Positions 18,845 through 28,140 of a stretch of DNA of 64,000 bases are shown here, piece after piece. Positions within the stretch are counted from its first letter, which is position 1, and each line of letters begins with the position of its first letter. Made by a program: the position numbers and the translations under genes. The notes under the pieces are model-generated. The model made no database searches, was not told the origin of the DNA, and was given only the letters and a program-made list of their open reading frames with translations. The stretch comes from Nocardioides marinisabuli (lineage in GTDB: Bacteria; Actinomycetota; Actinomycetes; Propionibacteriales; Nocardioidaceae): assembly GCF_013466785.1 (NCBI RefSeq), contig NZ_CP059163.1:1054001-1118000 (forward strand). Reading direction: 5' to 3'.

Positions 18845-19717
18845 GTGACAGCTCCCGCTCAGTGGCTCGCCGGTGCGCGCCCCCGCACCCTGCCCGCCGC
18901 CGTCGCCCCCGTGCTCGCCGGCACCGGCGTCGCGGCGTACGTCGACCAGCCGGTGTGGTGGAAGGCGCTGCTGGCCCTGGTGGTCAGCCTCGCGCTGCAG
19001 GTCGGCGTCAACTACGCCAACGACTACTCCGACGGCGTGCGCGGCACCGACGACGACCGGGTCGGCCCGATGCGCCTGGTCGGCTCCGGCGCCGCCACGG
19101 CGCCCGCGGTCAAGCGCGCCGCCTTCGCCGCCTTCGCGGTGGCGGCCGCGGCCGGACTGGTGCTCGCCGCCACCACCGCGTGGTGGCTGGTCGCCGTCGG
19201 CGCCGTGAGCGTGCTGGCCGCCTGGTTCTACACCGGCGGCGACAGGCCCTACGGCTACCTGGGCCTGGGCGAGGTGATGGTCTTCGTCTTCTTCGGCCTC
19301 GTCGCGGTCGTCGGCACCACCTACGTGCAGACCGAGACCTTCGAGCCCGCCGCCCTGGCCGCCTCGGTCGGCATCGGCGCCCTGGCCTGCGCGATCCTCG
19401 TGGTCAACAACCTGCGCGACATCCCCACCGACACCCTCGCCGGCAAGCGCACCCTCGCGGTGCTCCTCGGCGACCCCCGCACCCGCACCCTGTACGCCGC
19501 CCTGGTCGCGGTCGCCGCGCTGGCCGTGCTCGGCGTGGCCGCGCTGACGACCTGGTGGGCGCTGCTGGGCCTGGGCTTCCTGGTCGCGGCCCTGCCGGGC
19601 CTGCGCGTGGTCGGCGGCGGCGCCACCGGCCCGGGGCTCGTCCCGGTGCTGCAGGCCACCGGCTCGGCGGAGCTGGTCTGGTCGGTGCTGGTCGCCGCGC
19701 CGCTGCTCCTCCGCTGA
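18845..19717 (+). CDS. menA: 1,4-dihydroxy-2-naphthoate polyprenyltransferase
   Basis: A membrane UbiA-family prenyltransferase that attaches the isoprenoid tail to dihydroxynaphthoate, giving demethylmenaquinone for MenG. It has eight to nine hydrophobic helices. The first Asp-rich Mg-prenyl-diphosphate motif is [17 protein letters not shown] (about residue 57), and the second is [21 protein letters not shown] (about residue 187). Length is 290 residues. A TTGAAT hexamer lies six bases before the GTG, so it may be leaderless, though it could also be read through from the MFS gene. Repeat array B1 follows its stop. Confidence 0.95.
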   Translation: MTAPAQWLAGARPRTLPAAVAPVLAGTGVAAYVDQPVWWKALLALVVSLALQVGVNYANDYSDGVRGTDDDRVGPMRLVGSGAATAPAVKRAAFAAFAVAAAAGLVLAATTAWWLVAVGAVSVLAAWFYTGGDRPYGYLGLGEVMVFVFFGLVAVVGTTYVQTETFEPAALAASVGIGALACAILVVNNLRDIPTDTLAGKRTLAVLLGDPRTRTLYAALVAVAALAVLGVAALTTWWALLGLGFLVAALPGLRVVGGGATGPGLVPVLQATGSAELVWSVLVAAPLLLR

Positions 19718-19721
19718 TGCC

Positions 19722-19785
19722 AGCCGAGCAGTCACTTTCGAACCAGCGACCGGTCACTCTCGAACCACCGAGCGGTCGATGACCG
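19722..19785. repeat. Word array B, copy 1 (after menA)
   Basis: It contains two full head-to-tail copies and a partial third copy of a ~22-nt word (GGTCACTTTCGAACCATCGA type). Bases 19723-19757 match the reverse complement of 20584-20617 almost perfectly (about one mismatch), so this is a dispersed repeat. Confidence 0.7.
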
Positions 19786-19821
19786 GCACCCGCGCCACGG
19801 CGACCGGGCTAGGCTCGGGGC

Positions 19822-19956
19822 ATGAAGTTCCTGCTGCTCATCCTCGTGATCGTGGCCGTCGTCGCCGCCTGGCGCATGCGCAGCGTGCTGCTGGGCAAGG
19901 TGCTGGGCCAGTCCTCGAGCCGGGTCGACCGGCACCTGAACCGCCGGAAGCGCTGA
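19822..19956 (+). CDS. Small membrane protein, 44 residues
   Basis: An ATG-started frame encoding MKFLLLILVIVAVVAAW, one hydrophobic helix, then a short basic tail ending NRRKR. Support comes from TAGGCT six bases before the ATG (a leaderless promoter), from coding-like GC3, and from a similar small protein at 20265-20492 that also starts with a KFLL-type helix. The function is unknown. Confidence 0.6.
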   Translation: MKFLLLILVIVAVVAAWRMRSVLLGKVLGQSSSRVDRHLNRRKR

Positions 19957-19959
19957 GCC

Positions 19960-20220
19960 TCAGTCGACGTCCTCGCGCGCCTTGCGCTCCTCGAAGCGCT
20001 GCCCCGCCGCGCGGGCCCGGGCGTCGACGCGCCGCGCCAGCGCCTCGCGGGGGCCGTTGAGCAGGAAGTAGGACCCGATCCCGCTGAGCACGAAGGCGAT
20101 CACGAAGACCCCCAGCAGGTTGGCCTCACCAGCCACGAGCAGCCAGAGACCGCTCACCACGCCCAGCGAGGCGAGGAAGAGCAGGATGCGCAGGGCGGTG
20201 TAGACGGCGAACTCCTTCAC
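19960..20220 (-). CDS. DUF4229-like small membrane protein
   Basis: An 86-residue protein starting VKEFAVYTALRILLFLA. It has two membrane helices (about 5-25 and 30-52) and a basic C-terminal tail RREDARARA-like, rich in Arg, Glu and Asp. This matches the layout of the actinobacterial DUF4229 family; the function is unknown. The GTG at 20220 is preferred over the longer frame to 20241. TACCCT sits six bases upstream and homologues usually begin at this KEF motif. It is divergent from the next small gene across 44 bases. Confidence 0.75.
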   Translation of the reverse strand: MKEFAVYTALRILLFLASLGVVSGLWLLVAGEANLLGVFVIAFVLSGIGSYFLLNGPREALARRVDARARAAGQRFEERKAREDVD

Positions 20221-20264
20221 CCCTCCAGGGTAGGTCGTCACCGGGCAGCGCCTACATTGGAGGG

Positions 20265-20492
20265 GTGCTGAAGTTCCTGCTGGTCGTGGCGTTCGTCGCG
20301 GTCGTCACCTACCTGGCCATCCGCCTGATGCAGCGTCGGCTGCCCGGCGGCGGCTCCCAGGGCGTACGCCGCCCGCTGCCCGGCCCCAAGCCGAAGCCGC
20401 GGATGGTCGCCCCCGACGACGACGAGGACTTCCTGCGCGACCTCGAGCGCAAGCGCCGCCACCCCGAGGACCCCGACACCCCCGCCACCTGA
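20265..20492 (+). CDS. Small membrane protein, 75 residues, unknown
   Basis: A GTG-started protein with one helix (LKFLLVVAFVAVVTYLAI) and a hydrophilic Pro/Lys/Asp/Arg tail ending in DLERKRRHPED. TACATT lies six bases before the GTG. It resembles the 44-residue protein at 19822 in its first 20 residues. The tail probably faces the cytoplasm. No function is assigned. Confidence 0.65.
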   Translation: MLKFLLVVAFVAVVTYLAIRLMQRRLPGGGSQGVRRPLPGPKPKPRMVAPDDDEDFLRDLERKRRHPEDPDTPAT

Positions 20493-20496
20493 CAGC

Positions 20497-20618
20497 CCGG
20501 CCGAGCGGTCACTTCTGCACCATCGACCAGTCAGTCGCGGACCACGCCCGGTCGCCCGGCGACCGCTGGGTGGTGCGTAAGTGACCGGTCGATGGTTCGA
20601 AAGTGACTGCTCGGCCGG
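20497..20618. repeat. Word array B, copy 2 (inverted arms)
   Basis: Left arm 20497-20544 and right arm 20571-20618 are inverted copies, about 40 of 48 matching. The right arm carries the same word as copy 1 at 19722, in the other orientation. It fills the gap between convergent genes and ends two bases before the ccsB stop. A terminator role is plausible. Confidence 0.75.
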
Positions 20619-20620
20619 CC

Positions 20621-21646
20621 TCAGCGCTCGAGCGGGGAGACGACGGCGCTGGAGGCGTCGGCGTAGGAGTGCTGGGAGCTGCTGGAGAAGAAGTTGATCC
20701 CGATGAAGTTGAACCACAGGGTGGCCAGGCCGACCAGGGCGATGATCGCGGCGTTGCGGCCCTTGAAGCCGGCCGTCGAGCGGGCGTGCAGGTAGGCGGC
20801 GTACACGACCCAGGTGATGAAGGCCCAGACCTCCTTGGGGTCCCAGTTCCAGTACGACGCCCACGCCTCGTGCGCCCAGATCGGGCCGGTGATGAGCACC
20901 GCGAAGGTCCACACCGGGAAGCCGAAGGCGTGCATGCGGTAGGAGACCCGGTCGAGCACGGCGGGTGCGGGCACCCGGGCGAGGTAGCCGGTGGTGCGCT
21001 CGGGGTGCTTGGCCTGGGCGCGCTCCTTGAGCAGGTAGAGCACCGAGGTGATCCCGCCGAGGGTGAAGGCGCCGGTGGCGATGACGGCGGAGACGACGTG
21101 GATGACCAGCCAGGGCGAGTTCAGCGCCTCGGTGAGCGGCGAGACCGGGGCGTAGAGCCAGATCTCGGCGACCATCATCAGCACCAGCACGGTGGAGACG
21201 ACGATGGGGGCCATCCAGCCGAGGCCGAAGCGGCGGCGGGTGGCCAGGTAGAGCGCGGCGACCACGAAGGTGCCCGAGAGCGTGAACTCGTACATGTTGC
21301 CCCACGGCACCCGGTTGGGGTCGGCGGCCATGCCGCGCCCCACCAGGGCGACCAGGTGGACGCCGGCGCCCAGCCAGGTCAGCAGCAGCCCGAGGCGGCC
21401 GGCCATCAGCACCCGGCGCTCGTGGGCGTCGTCGACGTCGCCGGAGGTGGGGGCGGCGGTGGGCGCCGCCTCGTCGGCGGCCACGGCGCCACCCGCACCG
21501 GCCGAGACGCGGGCGACCTCGGCCGAGGCCGGCACCTTGCGCAGCAGGCTCCACTCCACCAGGTGCGACAGCATCGCCAGGAAGTAGACGGCACCGGCGG
21601 CGGCGACGGCCTGCTGGCTCAACGCCTCCCAGGACGGGTCGGTCAT
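20621..21646 (-). CDS. ccsB: Cytochrome c biogenesis protein CcsB (CcsA-type)
   Basis: The haem-handling multi-spanning half of system II (Ccs), which attaches haem to apocytochrome c outside the membrane. It is 341 residues with about eight helices. The tryptophan-rich WWD signature is present as WASYWNWDPKEVWAFITW near residue 258, with conserved histidines in HLVEW, VHLVAL and VIHVVSA. The ATG overlaps the resB stop (ATGA). It is the last gene of the hemL-phosphatase-tlpA-ccdA-resB-ccsB run. Confidence 0.93.
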   Translation of the reverse strand: MTDPSWEALSQQAVAAAGAVYFLAMLSHLVEWSLLRKVPASAEVARVSAGAGGAVAADEAAPTAAPTSGDVDDAHERRVLMAGRLGLLLTWLGAGVHLVALVGRGMAADPNRVPWGNMYEFTLSGTFVVAALYLATRRRFGLGWMAPIVVSTVLVLMMVAEIWLYAPVSPLTEALNSPWLVIHVVSAVIATGAFTLGGITSVLYLLKERAQAKHPERTTGYLARVPAPAVLDRVSYRMHAFGFPVWTFAVLITGPIWAHEAWASYWNWDPKEVWAFITWVVYAAYLHARSTAGFKGRNAAIIALVGLATLWFNFIGINFFSSSSQHSYADASSAVVSPLER

Positions 21647-23232
21647 CTCAGCTCCTTCTGCGCCGCGGGTCGCAGCGCCTCCACGATATCGGCGAGCACC
21701 AACGCCACGTCCCCGCCGCCGGAGCGGTCCAGGGCGGCCAGCTCGACCACGGTGCGCCCGTCCTCGCGACGCGCCCGCACCCAGACCCGGCGGGGCCGGA
21801 TGAACAGGCTCCCGAGCAGCCCGAGCAGGGCGGCCACGACGCCGACGAGCGCCACGACCTTGCCGGGGCTCTGGCTGACCTGCACGCGCACCCACGGCTG
21901 GACGCCCTCGAACGTGACGCTGCCGAGCCCGTCGGGCAGCTCCTGGGTGGCCCCGACCTGCAGGTCGACGCGCAGCGGGCTGCCGTCGGCCTTCGTCACC
22001 TGCTCGGTGCCGTCCTTCTCGAGGATGTAGACCGACTGCGAGGTGCCGTCGTCGAGACCCAGGTCGCCGCGGTAGACCAGCATCGAGATCGCCGGGTTGA
22101 GGGTGTCGCCCATGACGTTGACCGGGTCGCCGCCGATGTTGACGAACGTCGGGTAGAACAGCCCCTCGAGGCCGAGGCCGTCGGGCTCGGCGGCGGGCGC
22201 CTTGATGACGCCGAAGGACAGGAAGCTCTGGTCCTGGGGCAGGAAGATGCGCGGCCCGCTGGCCACCACCTTCCCCTCGGCGTCGCGCACCGTGATCACC
22301 GGTGCGTAGCCGTGGCCGACGAGGAAGACCTCGGAGTCGCCGATCTGCAGCGGGTGGTTGACCCGCAGGGCGTAGTCCCGCTCCTCGGCGCCGGGCTCCT
22401 CGCGGTAGCGCAGCTGGGCCACGAAGTTGCGGGCCTGGCCCTGGGCGCGACCCTCGGTGAGCCACTCGACCTCGAAGTCCTCGACGTCGAAGGAGAACGG
22501 CTCCATCTCGTCGGCGGAGAACGCCGAGCCGGGCACGAAGTCGTCGTACTGGGTCAGGTTGTTGGAGAAGCCGTTGCCGACCAGCACGATCACGCCGCCC
22601 TTGTAGCCGAGCAGGCTGCCCATCGCGAAGCCCACCAGCACCACGATGATCGAGAGGTGGAAGACGAGGTTGCCGACCTCGCGCAGGTAGCCGCGCTCCG
22701 CGGAGACCGCGCCGGCCCCGGGGCCGTCGGGGTCGGCCGGGCGCAGCCGGTAGCGGCGGCGGCGCAGCTCGGCGCGCGCCTGCTCGAGGACCTCCTCGAC
22801 CCCCTCGTCGCTGTCGTACGACGCGTGGTCGGGCAGCCGGGTCAGGTTGCGCGGCGCCGCGGGCGGGACCGCCCGGATGTTGCGGGCGTAGACGAGGGTG
22901 CGCGGGATGATGCAGCCCACCAGGCTGACCATCAGCAGCACGTAGATGGCCGCGAACCAGACCGAGCCGTAGACGTCGAAGAGGTCGAGCCACTCGTAGA
23001 CCGGGGTCAGGCGCGGGTGGTCCTCGCGCCAGCGCGACGCGGCGAGGGCGTCGACGCCCTGCTGCGGCACGATCGAGCCCGGCACGGCGGCCAGGGCCAG
23101 GAGCAGCAGCAGGATCAGCGCGGTGCGCATCGAGGTCAGCTGGCGCCAGGCCCAGCGGCCCAGCTCGCGCGGGGTCAGCTCGCCGGCGGCGCGGCGACCC
23201 TCGGGGCGCACCTCGGGAGGAGCGTCGGTCAT
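21643..23232 (-). CDS. resB: Cytochrome c biogenesis protein ResB
   Basis: The partner of CcsB in system II. It is 529 residues: three N-terminal helices (about 35-55, 85-105, 190-215), a large extracytoplasmic domain, and a last helix near residue 460 (VVALVGVVAALLGLLGSLF). Conserved spots include SIVPQQ after helix 1 and ERGYLREVGNLVFHLS before helix 3. It overlaps ccdA and ccsB by four bases on each side, so it is translated as part of the unit. Confidence 0.93.
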   Translation of the reverse strand: MTDAPPEVRPEGRRAAGELTPRELGRWAWRQLTSMRTALILLLLLALAAVPGSIVPQQGVDALAASRWREDHPRLTPVYEWLDLFDVYGSVWFAAIYVLLMVSLVGCIIPRTLVYARNIRAVPPAAPRNLTRLPDHASYDSDEGVEEVLEQARAELRRRRYRLRPADPDGPGAGAVSAERGYLREVGNLVFHLSIIVVLVGFAMGSLLGYKGGVIVLVGNGFSNNLTQYDDFVPGSAFSADEMEPFSFDVEDFEVEWLTEGRAQGQARNFVAQLRYREEPGAEERDYALRVNHPLQIGDSEVFLVGHGYAPVITVRDAEGKVVASGPRIFLPQDQSFLSFGVIKAPAAEPDGLGLEGLFYPTFVNIGGDPVNVMGDTLNPAISMLVYRGDLGLDDGTSQSVYILEKDGTEQVTKADGSPLRVDLQVGATQELPDGLGSVTFEGVQPWVRVQVSQSPGKVVALVGVVAALLGLLGSLFIRPRRVWVRARREDGRTVVELAALDRSGGGDVALVLADIVEALRPAAQKELR

Positions 23233-23984
23233 ATCGCCACCTCGAAGTCGGAGACCAGCTCGCCCTGCAGCCAGGTCACCGCGTAGTCCCACCAGCCGGT
23301 GACCAGCAGCACCCCGACCGCCACCATCATCACGCCGCCGGCGCGGGTCACCCACGCCTGGTGGCGGCGCACCCAGGCGAAGGCGCCCAGGGCGCGGCGC
23401 CACAGCAGCCCGGCGAGCACGAAGGGCACGCCGAGGCCCAGGGTGTAGAAGGCCAGCAGCAGCGCGGAGCGCCCGGCGGTGCCCTCGCTGTAGCCGAGCC
23501 CGAGGATCACACCCAGCGTCGGGCCGATGCAGGGGGTCCATCCCAGGCCGAAGAGGAAGCCGAGCACCGGGGCGGCGCCCAGGCCCACCGCGGGCACCTT
23601 GTGCACCCGCAGGTCGCGCTGCAGCCACGGGACGAGCCCGACGAAGGCCAGGCCCAGCACGATGGTGAACAGCCCCAGCCAGAAGCTCAGCGTCGACTGG
23701 TTGACGCGCAGCCAGGTGCTCACCGAGCCCGCCAGCGCCCCGAGCGTCACGAAGACCGCGCCGAAGCCGGCCACGAAGAGCACCGAGCCGGCGACCATCC
23801 GGCCGCGGCTGCCGCGGCCCTCGGCGATGTCGGCGCCCGAGAGCCCGGTGGCGTAGGAGAAGTAGCCCGGCAACAGCGGCAGCACGCAGGGGCTGAAGAA
23901 CGAGACCAGCCCGGCCAGCACGGCCACGGGCACCGCGAGGGCCAGCGAGCCCGACGAGGCGGTCTGCTGGAGCCAGTCGGTCAC
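23229..23984 (-). CDS. ccdA: Thiol-disulfide transmembrane reductase CcdA
   Basis: A short DsbD-like membrane protein that carries reducing power across the membrane to keep apocytochrome c thiols reduced. Its two redox cysteines sit in conserved places: FFSPCVLPLLPGY near residue 32 and GLGWTPCIGPTLG near residue 150. It is 251 residues with six helices. The GTG overlaps the tlpA stop (GTGA), and its own stop overlaps the resB ATG. The likely electron acceptor is the TlpA-type lipoprotein encoded just upstream. Confidence 0.94.
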   Translation of the reverse strand: MTDWLQQTASSGSLALAVPVAVLAGLVSFFSPCVLPLLPGYFSYATGLSGADIAEGRGSRGRMVAGSVLFVAGFGAVFVTLGALAGSVSTWLRVNQSTLSFWLGLFTIVLGLAFVGLVPWLQRDLRVHKVPAVGLGAAPVLGFLFGLGWTPCIGPTLGVILGLGYSEGTAGRSALLLAFYTLGLGVPFVLAGLLWRRALGAFAWVRRHQAWVTRAGGVMMVAVGVLLVTGWWDYAVTWLQGELVSDFEVAI

Positions 23985-24553
23985 TGGCCCGTCTCCTGGG
24001 CCGACTCGACCAGGGTCAGCAGCGTCGTCTTCGACGGGATCTCCCCGCTGATCACCGACGCCACCCGGCCCTCGGGGTCCAGCACGAGCGTCGAGGGGGT
24101 CGCCTTGGGCGAGGTGCGCCCGGGGAAGGCCAGCAGGGCCTGCCCGTCGGGGGCGTAGATCGAGGGGTAGTCGACGCCGAGCCGGTCCTCGAAGACCTGC
24201 GCGTCGGCCGCGGAGTTGTCGCGGATGTTGATCCCGACGAAGGCGACGTCGTCGCCGAGCTCGTCGGCGGCCTCGGTGAGCATCGGCATCTCCTTGATGC
24301 ACGGCCCGCAGCCGCTCCACCACACGTTGACCACGACCGCCTTGCCGCGCTGCTCGGCCAGGTCGTAGCGGCCGCCGTCGACGGTCTCGCCGGAGAGCTC
24401 GATGGGGCCCTCGCGGTCGCCGACCTCGTACTCGACGACCTGGCCGTCGCCGGGCACGTAGCCGGCGTCGTTGGTGCCGGCCAGCGACGAGCAGCCGGCG
24501 AGCGGCAGCAGCAGGGCCGCCGCGAGGGCGGCCCGGCGGGGGCGAGGGGTCAA
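23981..24553 (-). CDS. TlpA/ResA-family thioredoxin-like lipoprotein
   Basis: A membrane-anchored thiol reductase for cytochrome c maturation. The N-terminus LAAALLLPLAGCSSLAG is a lipoprotein signal with lipobox LAGC. The thioredoxin fold follows with VVNVWWSGCGPCIKEMP (CGPC active site, about residue 91) and the cis-Pro region KATPSTLVLD. The best start is TTG at 24553, overlapping the upstream stop as TTGA; no ATG/GTG suits. Length is 190 residues. It resembles M. tuberculosis Rv0526 in type and position. Confidence 0.9.
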   Translation of the reverse strand: MTPRPRRAALAAALLLPLAGCSSLAGTNDAGYVPGDGQVVEYEVGDREGPIELSGETVDGGRYDLAEQRGKAVVVNVWWSGCGPCIKEMPMLTEAADELGDDVAFVGINIRDNSAADAQVFEDRLGVDYPSIYAPDGQALLAFPGRTSPKATPSTLVLDPEGRVASVISGEIPSKTTLLTLVESAQETGQ

Positions 24554-25230
24554 GGCCGCTTCTCCTCCGGGGCCCCGCCGGCCGAGAACGGCGCGGAGCG
24601 GTCCCCGGTGGGGATCAGGTCGCCGGCGGGCTCGGAGTACGAGACCTGCGCGAGCCGCTCGCCGACGAAGTGGAAGGAGGTCAGCGAGCACAGCGTGCAC
24701 TGGCGCTTGCGGGGGTCGTGCAGGAAGGAGCGGCCCTCGGCGGCCAGGCGGGTCGTCCAGATCGGCAGCTGGTGGGAGACCAGCACGGCCTCGTGGCCGG
24801 TGGCCGCCTCGCGGGCCTCGTGCACCGCGGCCATCATCCGCTCGACGATCTCCTTGTAGGGCTCGCCCCACGACGGCTTGAACGGGTTCCACAGGTGCCG
24901 CCAGGTCGACGGCTTCTTCAGCGCGTTCTTGCCGGGGCCGAACTGCTCGCCCTCGAAGACGTTGGCCGACTCGATGACCCGCTCGTCGGTGACGATGTCG
25001 AGCCCGAGCGTCGCGGCGAGCGGGCGGCCGGTCTCCTGGGCGCGCTCCAGCGGCGAGGAGCGCACGTGCACGATGTCGCGGTGCCCGATCTGCTCGGCGA
25101 CGCGGTCGGCCATCCGCCGGCCCAGGTCGGAGAGGTGGAAGCCGTCGCGGCGGCCGTAGAGCACGCCCTCGGGGTTGTGCACCTCGCCGTGGCGCAGCAG
25201 GTGGACGATCGTGTCGGGGGTGCCGGTCAT
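24550..25230 (-). CDS. Histidine phosphatase family protein (phosphoglycerate mutase-like)
   Basis: A 226-residue branch-1 histidine phosphatase. The catalytic motif [11 protein letters not shown] holds the phospho-accepting His, Arg59-type contact is in [13 protein letters not shown], and the second catalytic His is in [12 protein letters not shown]. The substrate is unknown; the same gene sits between hemL and the ccs genes in mycobacteria (Rv0525). The ATG overlaps the hemL stop and the stop overlaps the tlpA TTG. Confidence 0.9.
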   Translation of the reverse strand: MTGTPDTIVHLLRHGEVHNPEGVLYGRRDGFHLSDLGRRMADRVAEQIGHRDIVHVRSSPLERAQETGRPLAATLGLDIVTDERVIESANVFEGEQFGPGKNALKKPSTWRHLWNPFKPSWGEPYKEIVERMMAAVHEAREAATGHEAVLVSHQLPIWTTRLAAEGRSFLHDPRKRQCTLCSLTSFHFVGERLAQVSYSEPAGDLIPTGDRSAPFSAGGAPEEKRP

Positions 25231-26561
25231 CGCTGGGGCCTCTCGGTCGCGGCGGCCGCACGGGCGGCCTCGGGCAGCGCGTCGAGCACGGTCTGCACGG
25301 CGCGGTCGTCGTGGGCGGCGGAGAGGAACCAGGCCTCGTACGCCGAGGGCGGCAGGTAGACACCGCGCTCGAGCATGGCGTGGAAGAAGGCGCCGTACGC
25401 CGCGGTGTCGGTGCGCGAGGCGTCGTCGAAGTCGCGCACCGGGCCCTCGGCGAGGAAGACGGAGAACATGGTGCCGGTCGACTGGATCGTGTGCGCGACG
25501 CCGGCGGCCGTGAGGGCCTCGGCGGCGGCGGTCTTGATGGTCTCGCCGGTGCGGTTCAGGTGGTCGTAGACCTCGGGGGTGGCCAGCCGCAGCATGGCCA
25601 GGCCGGCGGTGGTGGCGACGGGGTTCCCCGACAGCGTGCCGGCCTGGTAGACCGGCCCCTCCGGCGAGAGGTGGCCCATCACGTCGGCGCGACCGCCGAA
25701 GGCCGCGGCCGGGAAGCCGCCGCCCATCACCTTGCCGAAGGTCACCAGGTCGGGGCGCCAGCCCTCGACCGCCCCGTCGAGGCCCCACTGGCCCTGCCGC
25801 GAGGCCCGGAAGCCGGTCATCACCTCGTCGCTGACGAACAGCGCGCCGTGGCGCGCGCAGGTCGCGGCCAGGAACTCGTTGAAGCCCGGCTCCGGCGGCA
25901 CCACGCCCATGTTGCCGGGGGCGGCCTCGGTGACCAGGCAGGCGATCCGGTCGCCGTGCTCGGCGAAGACCGCCTCGACCGCGGCCCGGTCGTTGTAGGG
26001 CAGCACCAGCGTCAGCTCGGTCGAGGACGCCGGCACACCGGGGGTGCCGGGCACCGCGAAGGTGGCCAGCCCCGAGCCGGCCGAGGCCAGCAGCGCGTCG
26101 ACGTGGCCGTGGTAGCAGCCGGCGAACTTCACCACGACGTCACGACCGGTGAAGCCGCGCGCCAGGCGGATCGCCGACATGGTGGCCTCGGTGCCGGAGG
26201 AGACGAAGCGGACCTTCTCGACCGAGGTGCGCTCGACGATCTCCTCGGCCAGCTCCACCTCCGGCTCGGTCGGGGTGCCGTACGACGTGCCGCGCGCGAC
26301 CGCCGCCTGCACCGCCTCGAGCACCTCGGGGTGGGCGTGGCCCATCAGCATCGGGCCCCACGAGCAGATCAGGTCGACGTAGGCGTTGCCGTCGACGTCG
26401 TGCAGCCACGCGCCCTGCGCGGAGCGGATGAAGCGGGGGGTGCCGCCGACGGCGTTGAACGCGCGCACCGGCGAGTTCACCCCACCGGGGGTCACGCGGT
26501 GGGCCCGGCGGAACATCTCCGCCGAGGCGTCGGTCGTCACGGGCTGCAGACCTTGGCTCAC
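25227..26561 (-). CDS. hemL: Glutamate-1-semialdehyde 2,1-aminomutase
   Basis: A PLP enzyme that converts glutamate-1-semialdehyde (from HemA) to 5-aminolevulinate, the first tetrapyrrole precursor. Family motifs are [15 protein letters not shown] at the N-terminus, [29 protein letters not shown], and the PLP-lysine region [20 protein letters not shown]. Length is 444 residues. The GTG at 26561 is chosen because a GACAAT box lies six bases upstream. Another GTG seven codons later is possible. It heads the operon that continues to ccsB. Confidence 0.95.
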   Translation of the reverse strand: MSQGLQPVTTDASAEMFRRAHRVTPGGVNSPVRAFNAVGGTPRFIRSAQGAWLHDVDGNAYVDLICSWGPMLMGHAHPEVLEAVQAAVARGTSYGTPTEPEVELAEEIVERTSVEKVRFVSSGTEATMSAIRLARGFTGRDVVVKFAGCYHGHVDALLASAGSGLATFAVPGTPGVPASSTELTLVLPYNDRAAVEAVFAEHGDRIACLVTEAAPGNMGVVPPEPGFNEFLAATCARHGALFVSDEVMTGFRASRQGQWGLDGAVEGWRPDLVTFGKVMGGGFPAAAFGGRADVMGHLSPEGPVYQAGTLSGNPVATTAGLAMLRLATPEVYDHLNRTGETIKTAAAEALTAAGVAHTIQSTGTMFSVFLAEGPVRDFDDASRTDTAAYGAFFHAMLERGVYLPPSAYEAWFLSAAHDDRAVQTVLDALPEAARAAAATERPQR

Positions 26562-26870
26562 CCGGCCATTGTCCTCATGCCCCACAAGCCCGTCACGCCG
26601 GTGCCCGCCCGCGCGGGGGCGGGGGTGGTCCAGCCCACTGCGGCCCACGCGCGGCCCCCGACACCGTGCGCCGGTCCGGGACGCTGGTTTGTGCCCGCTG
26701 ACCTGGGGGCATGGTGGAGGACCGGGGGGCCGAGGGCCTCCCGGCCCACCTCCGGCGAACGGCAGTGCCCGTAACGTCGGTATGGGAGGATCGTTAGGTC
26801 GGTCACAGAGTGCTTGAGGGAGCACGGCCCACCAGCAGATCCACCGGCAGAACCAAGGGGAGAAGACTCG
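26562..26870. other. Intergenic region between hemL and the lytic transglycosylase
   Basis: About 309 bases with no convincing gene. The hemL side holds GACAAT (26568-26573, reverse strand). The transglycosylase side is its promoter and 5' leader: a possible -10 TTAGGT at 26794-26799, a small hairpin GTGCT-TGAGGG-AGCAC at 26810-26825, and GGGGAGA before the ATG. I looked for a ydaO/c-di-AMP riboswitch, which occurs before such genes in other actinobacteria, and did not find its conserved core. Confidence 0.4.
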
Positions 26871-28079
26871 ATGTCCGCACAGCGTTTGGGACGCCTGCAG
26901 AAGGCGACGGCCCTGGTGCCGCTCGGTCTGCTGTCGGCGGCAGTGACCGCCAGCCTGGTCGGGGTCTCCCCCGCGACGGTCAACGCCTCCGAGGAGGTCG
27001 AGGCCCCCGAGGTCTCCGCGCTGCCCGACGGCAGCAGCGTGCCGACCGAGGCGATCGAGGCCCCCGCGAGCGTGTCGACCGGCGACGTCGTCGCCGCCGG
27101 CCTGCGCGGCAAGAACGCCCAGCGCGTCGTGGCCACCGCCTCCAACGCCGACATCCCCTCCGCCGCCCTGGCCGCCTACCAGCGCGCCGAGACGGTCATC
27201 AACGAGGCCGACAAGTCCTGCAACATCACCTGGCAGCTGGTCGCGGCGATCGGCCGCGTCGAGTCCGACCACGGCCGCTACGGCGGCAACGTGCTCGACG
27301 ACGAGGGCGTCGCCCGCCCCGGCATCTACGGCATCGCCCTCAACGGCAAGCGCGGCACCGCGTTGATCCGCGACACCGACGCCGGCCAGTTCGACAAGGA
27401 CACCACCTTCGACCGGGCCATCGGCCCGATGCAGTTCATCCCCTCGACCTGGTCGGTCGTGGGCGTCGACGCCGACGGCGACGGCCAGCGCAACCCCCAG
27501 GACATCGACGACGCCGCGCTCGGCTCGGCCGTCTACCTCTGCTCCGGCGAGGACGACCTGTCGACCACGGCGGGCCAGGAGAAGGCGGTCTTCCGCTACA
27601 ACAACTCCACCGAGTACGTCGACCTGGTCCTCTCGATCATGGACGCCTACATGTCCGGCGACTACACCTCGGTGCCCACCAACACCCTGGCCGCCGCCAC
27701 CTTCGCGCCCGACCCGTCGTACACCCCGCCCAAGCCGCCCAAGCCCACCAAGAGCCCGCAGCAGGGCGGCCAGCAGCAGCCGGCCACGCCTCCCGGCGGC
27801 GGCTCCTCCGAGCCGGCTCCCGAGCCCGAGCCCACCTCCCCCGCCGAGCCCAGCGGCCCGGTCGGCGGCGGCAACGGCGGCTCCGGCGGCGGCCTGGGCA
27901 TCCCCGGCGCGCCCACCCCGACGCTGCCGGCCCTGCCCTCGACCAGCGTCTCGGTCGTCGACGAGGTGCTCGGCTACGCCCAGGCGGTGCTGCAGTGCAC
28001 CCTCGACGGCTACGTCGACAACATCCTGAGCAACAACGACCCCTTCGACAAGTGCGTGAAGGACTACATGGGCAAGTAG
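26871..28079 (+). CDS. Secreted lytic murein transglycosylase (MltB/SLT_2-like)
   Basis: An exported peptidoglycan-cleaving enzyme, 402 residues. The N-terminus [19 protein letters not shown] with the following hydrophobic run is a signal peptide, cleaved near VNASEE. The catalytic domain spans about 90-260: [15 protein letters not shown] carries the likely catalytic Glu, followed by [11 protein letters not shown] and [13 protein letters not shown] Pro/Gly/Gln-rich linker (about 280-355) leads to a short C-terminal domain with two cysteines ([18 protein letters not shown]), perhaps a disulfide. A strong ribosome site precedes the ATG, and a perfect hairpin follows the stop. Confidence 0.9.
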   Translation: MSAQRLGRLQKATALVPLGLLSAAVTASLVGVSPATVNASEEVEAPEVSALPDGSSVPTEAIEAPASVSTGDVVAAGLRGKNAQRVVATASNADIPSAALAAYQRAETVINEADKSCNITWQLVAAIGRVESDHGRYGGNVLDDEGVARPGIYGIALNGKRGTALIRDTDAGQFDKDTTFDRAIGPMQFIPSTWSVVGVDADGDGQRNPQDIDDAALGSAVYLCSGEDDLSTTAGQEKAVFRYNNSTEYVDLVLSIMDAYMSGDYTSVPTNTLAAATFAPDPSYTPPKPPKPTKSPQQGGQQQPATPPGGGSSEPAPEPEPTSPAEPSGPVGGGNGGSGGGLGIPGAPTPTLPALPSTSVSVVDEVLGYAQAVLQCTLDGYVDNILSNNDPFDKCVKDYMGK

Positions 28080-28092
28080 CCCCCCACCACGC

Positions 28093-28131
28093 GCGAGGAG
28101 CCCCGACCGGTCACCGGTCGGGGCTCCTCGC
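28093..28131. terminator. Bidirectional intrinsic terminator
   Basis: A perfect 18-bp stem (arms 28093-28110 and 28114-28131) with a TCA loop lies between the convergent lytic transglycosylase and hemB. It lacks a long T tract, as is usual for terminators in this GC range. Confidence 0.85.
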
Positions 28132-28140
28132 CTTGGGCGC

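Noticed and set aside
20221..20264. GGAGGG directly before the two divergent GTG starts taken as ribosome sites
   Set aside because: It touches the start codon with no spacer, so it cannot work as a Shine-Dalgarno; the TAnnnT boxes before it fit leaderless transcripts instead.
26562..26870. Possible ydaO-type c-di-AMP riboswitch before the lytic transglycosylase
   Set aside because: The conserved core segments (for example the GGGGAACC block and paired helices) are not present; only a small 5-bp hairpin is seen.
28093..28131. The perfect hairpin as a member of the word arrays
   Set aside because: It is a single simple stem-loop of 18 bp without repeated words, better explained as a terminator.
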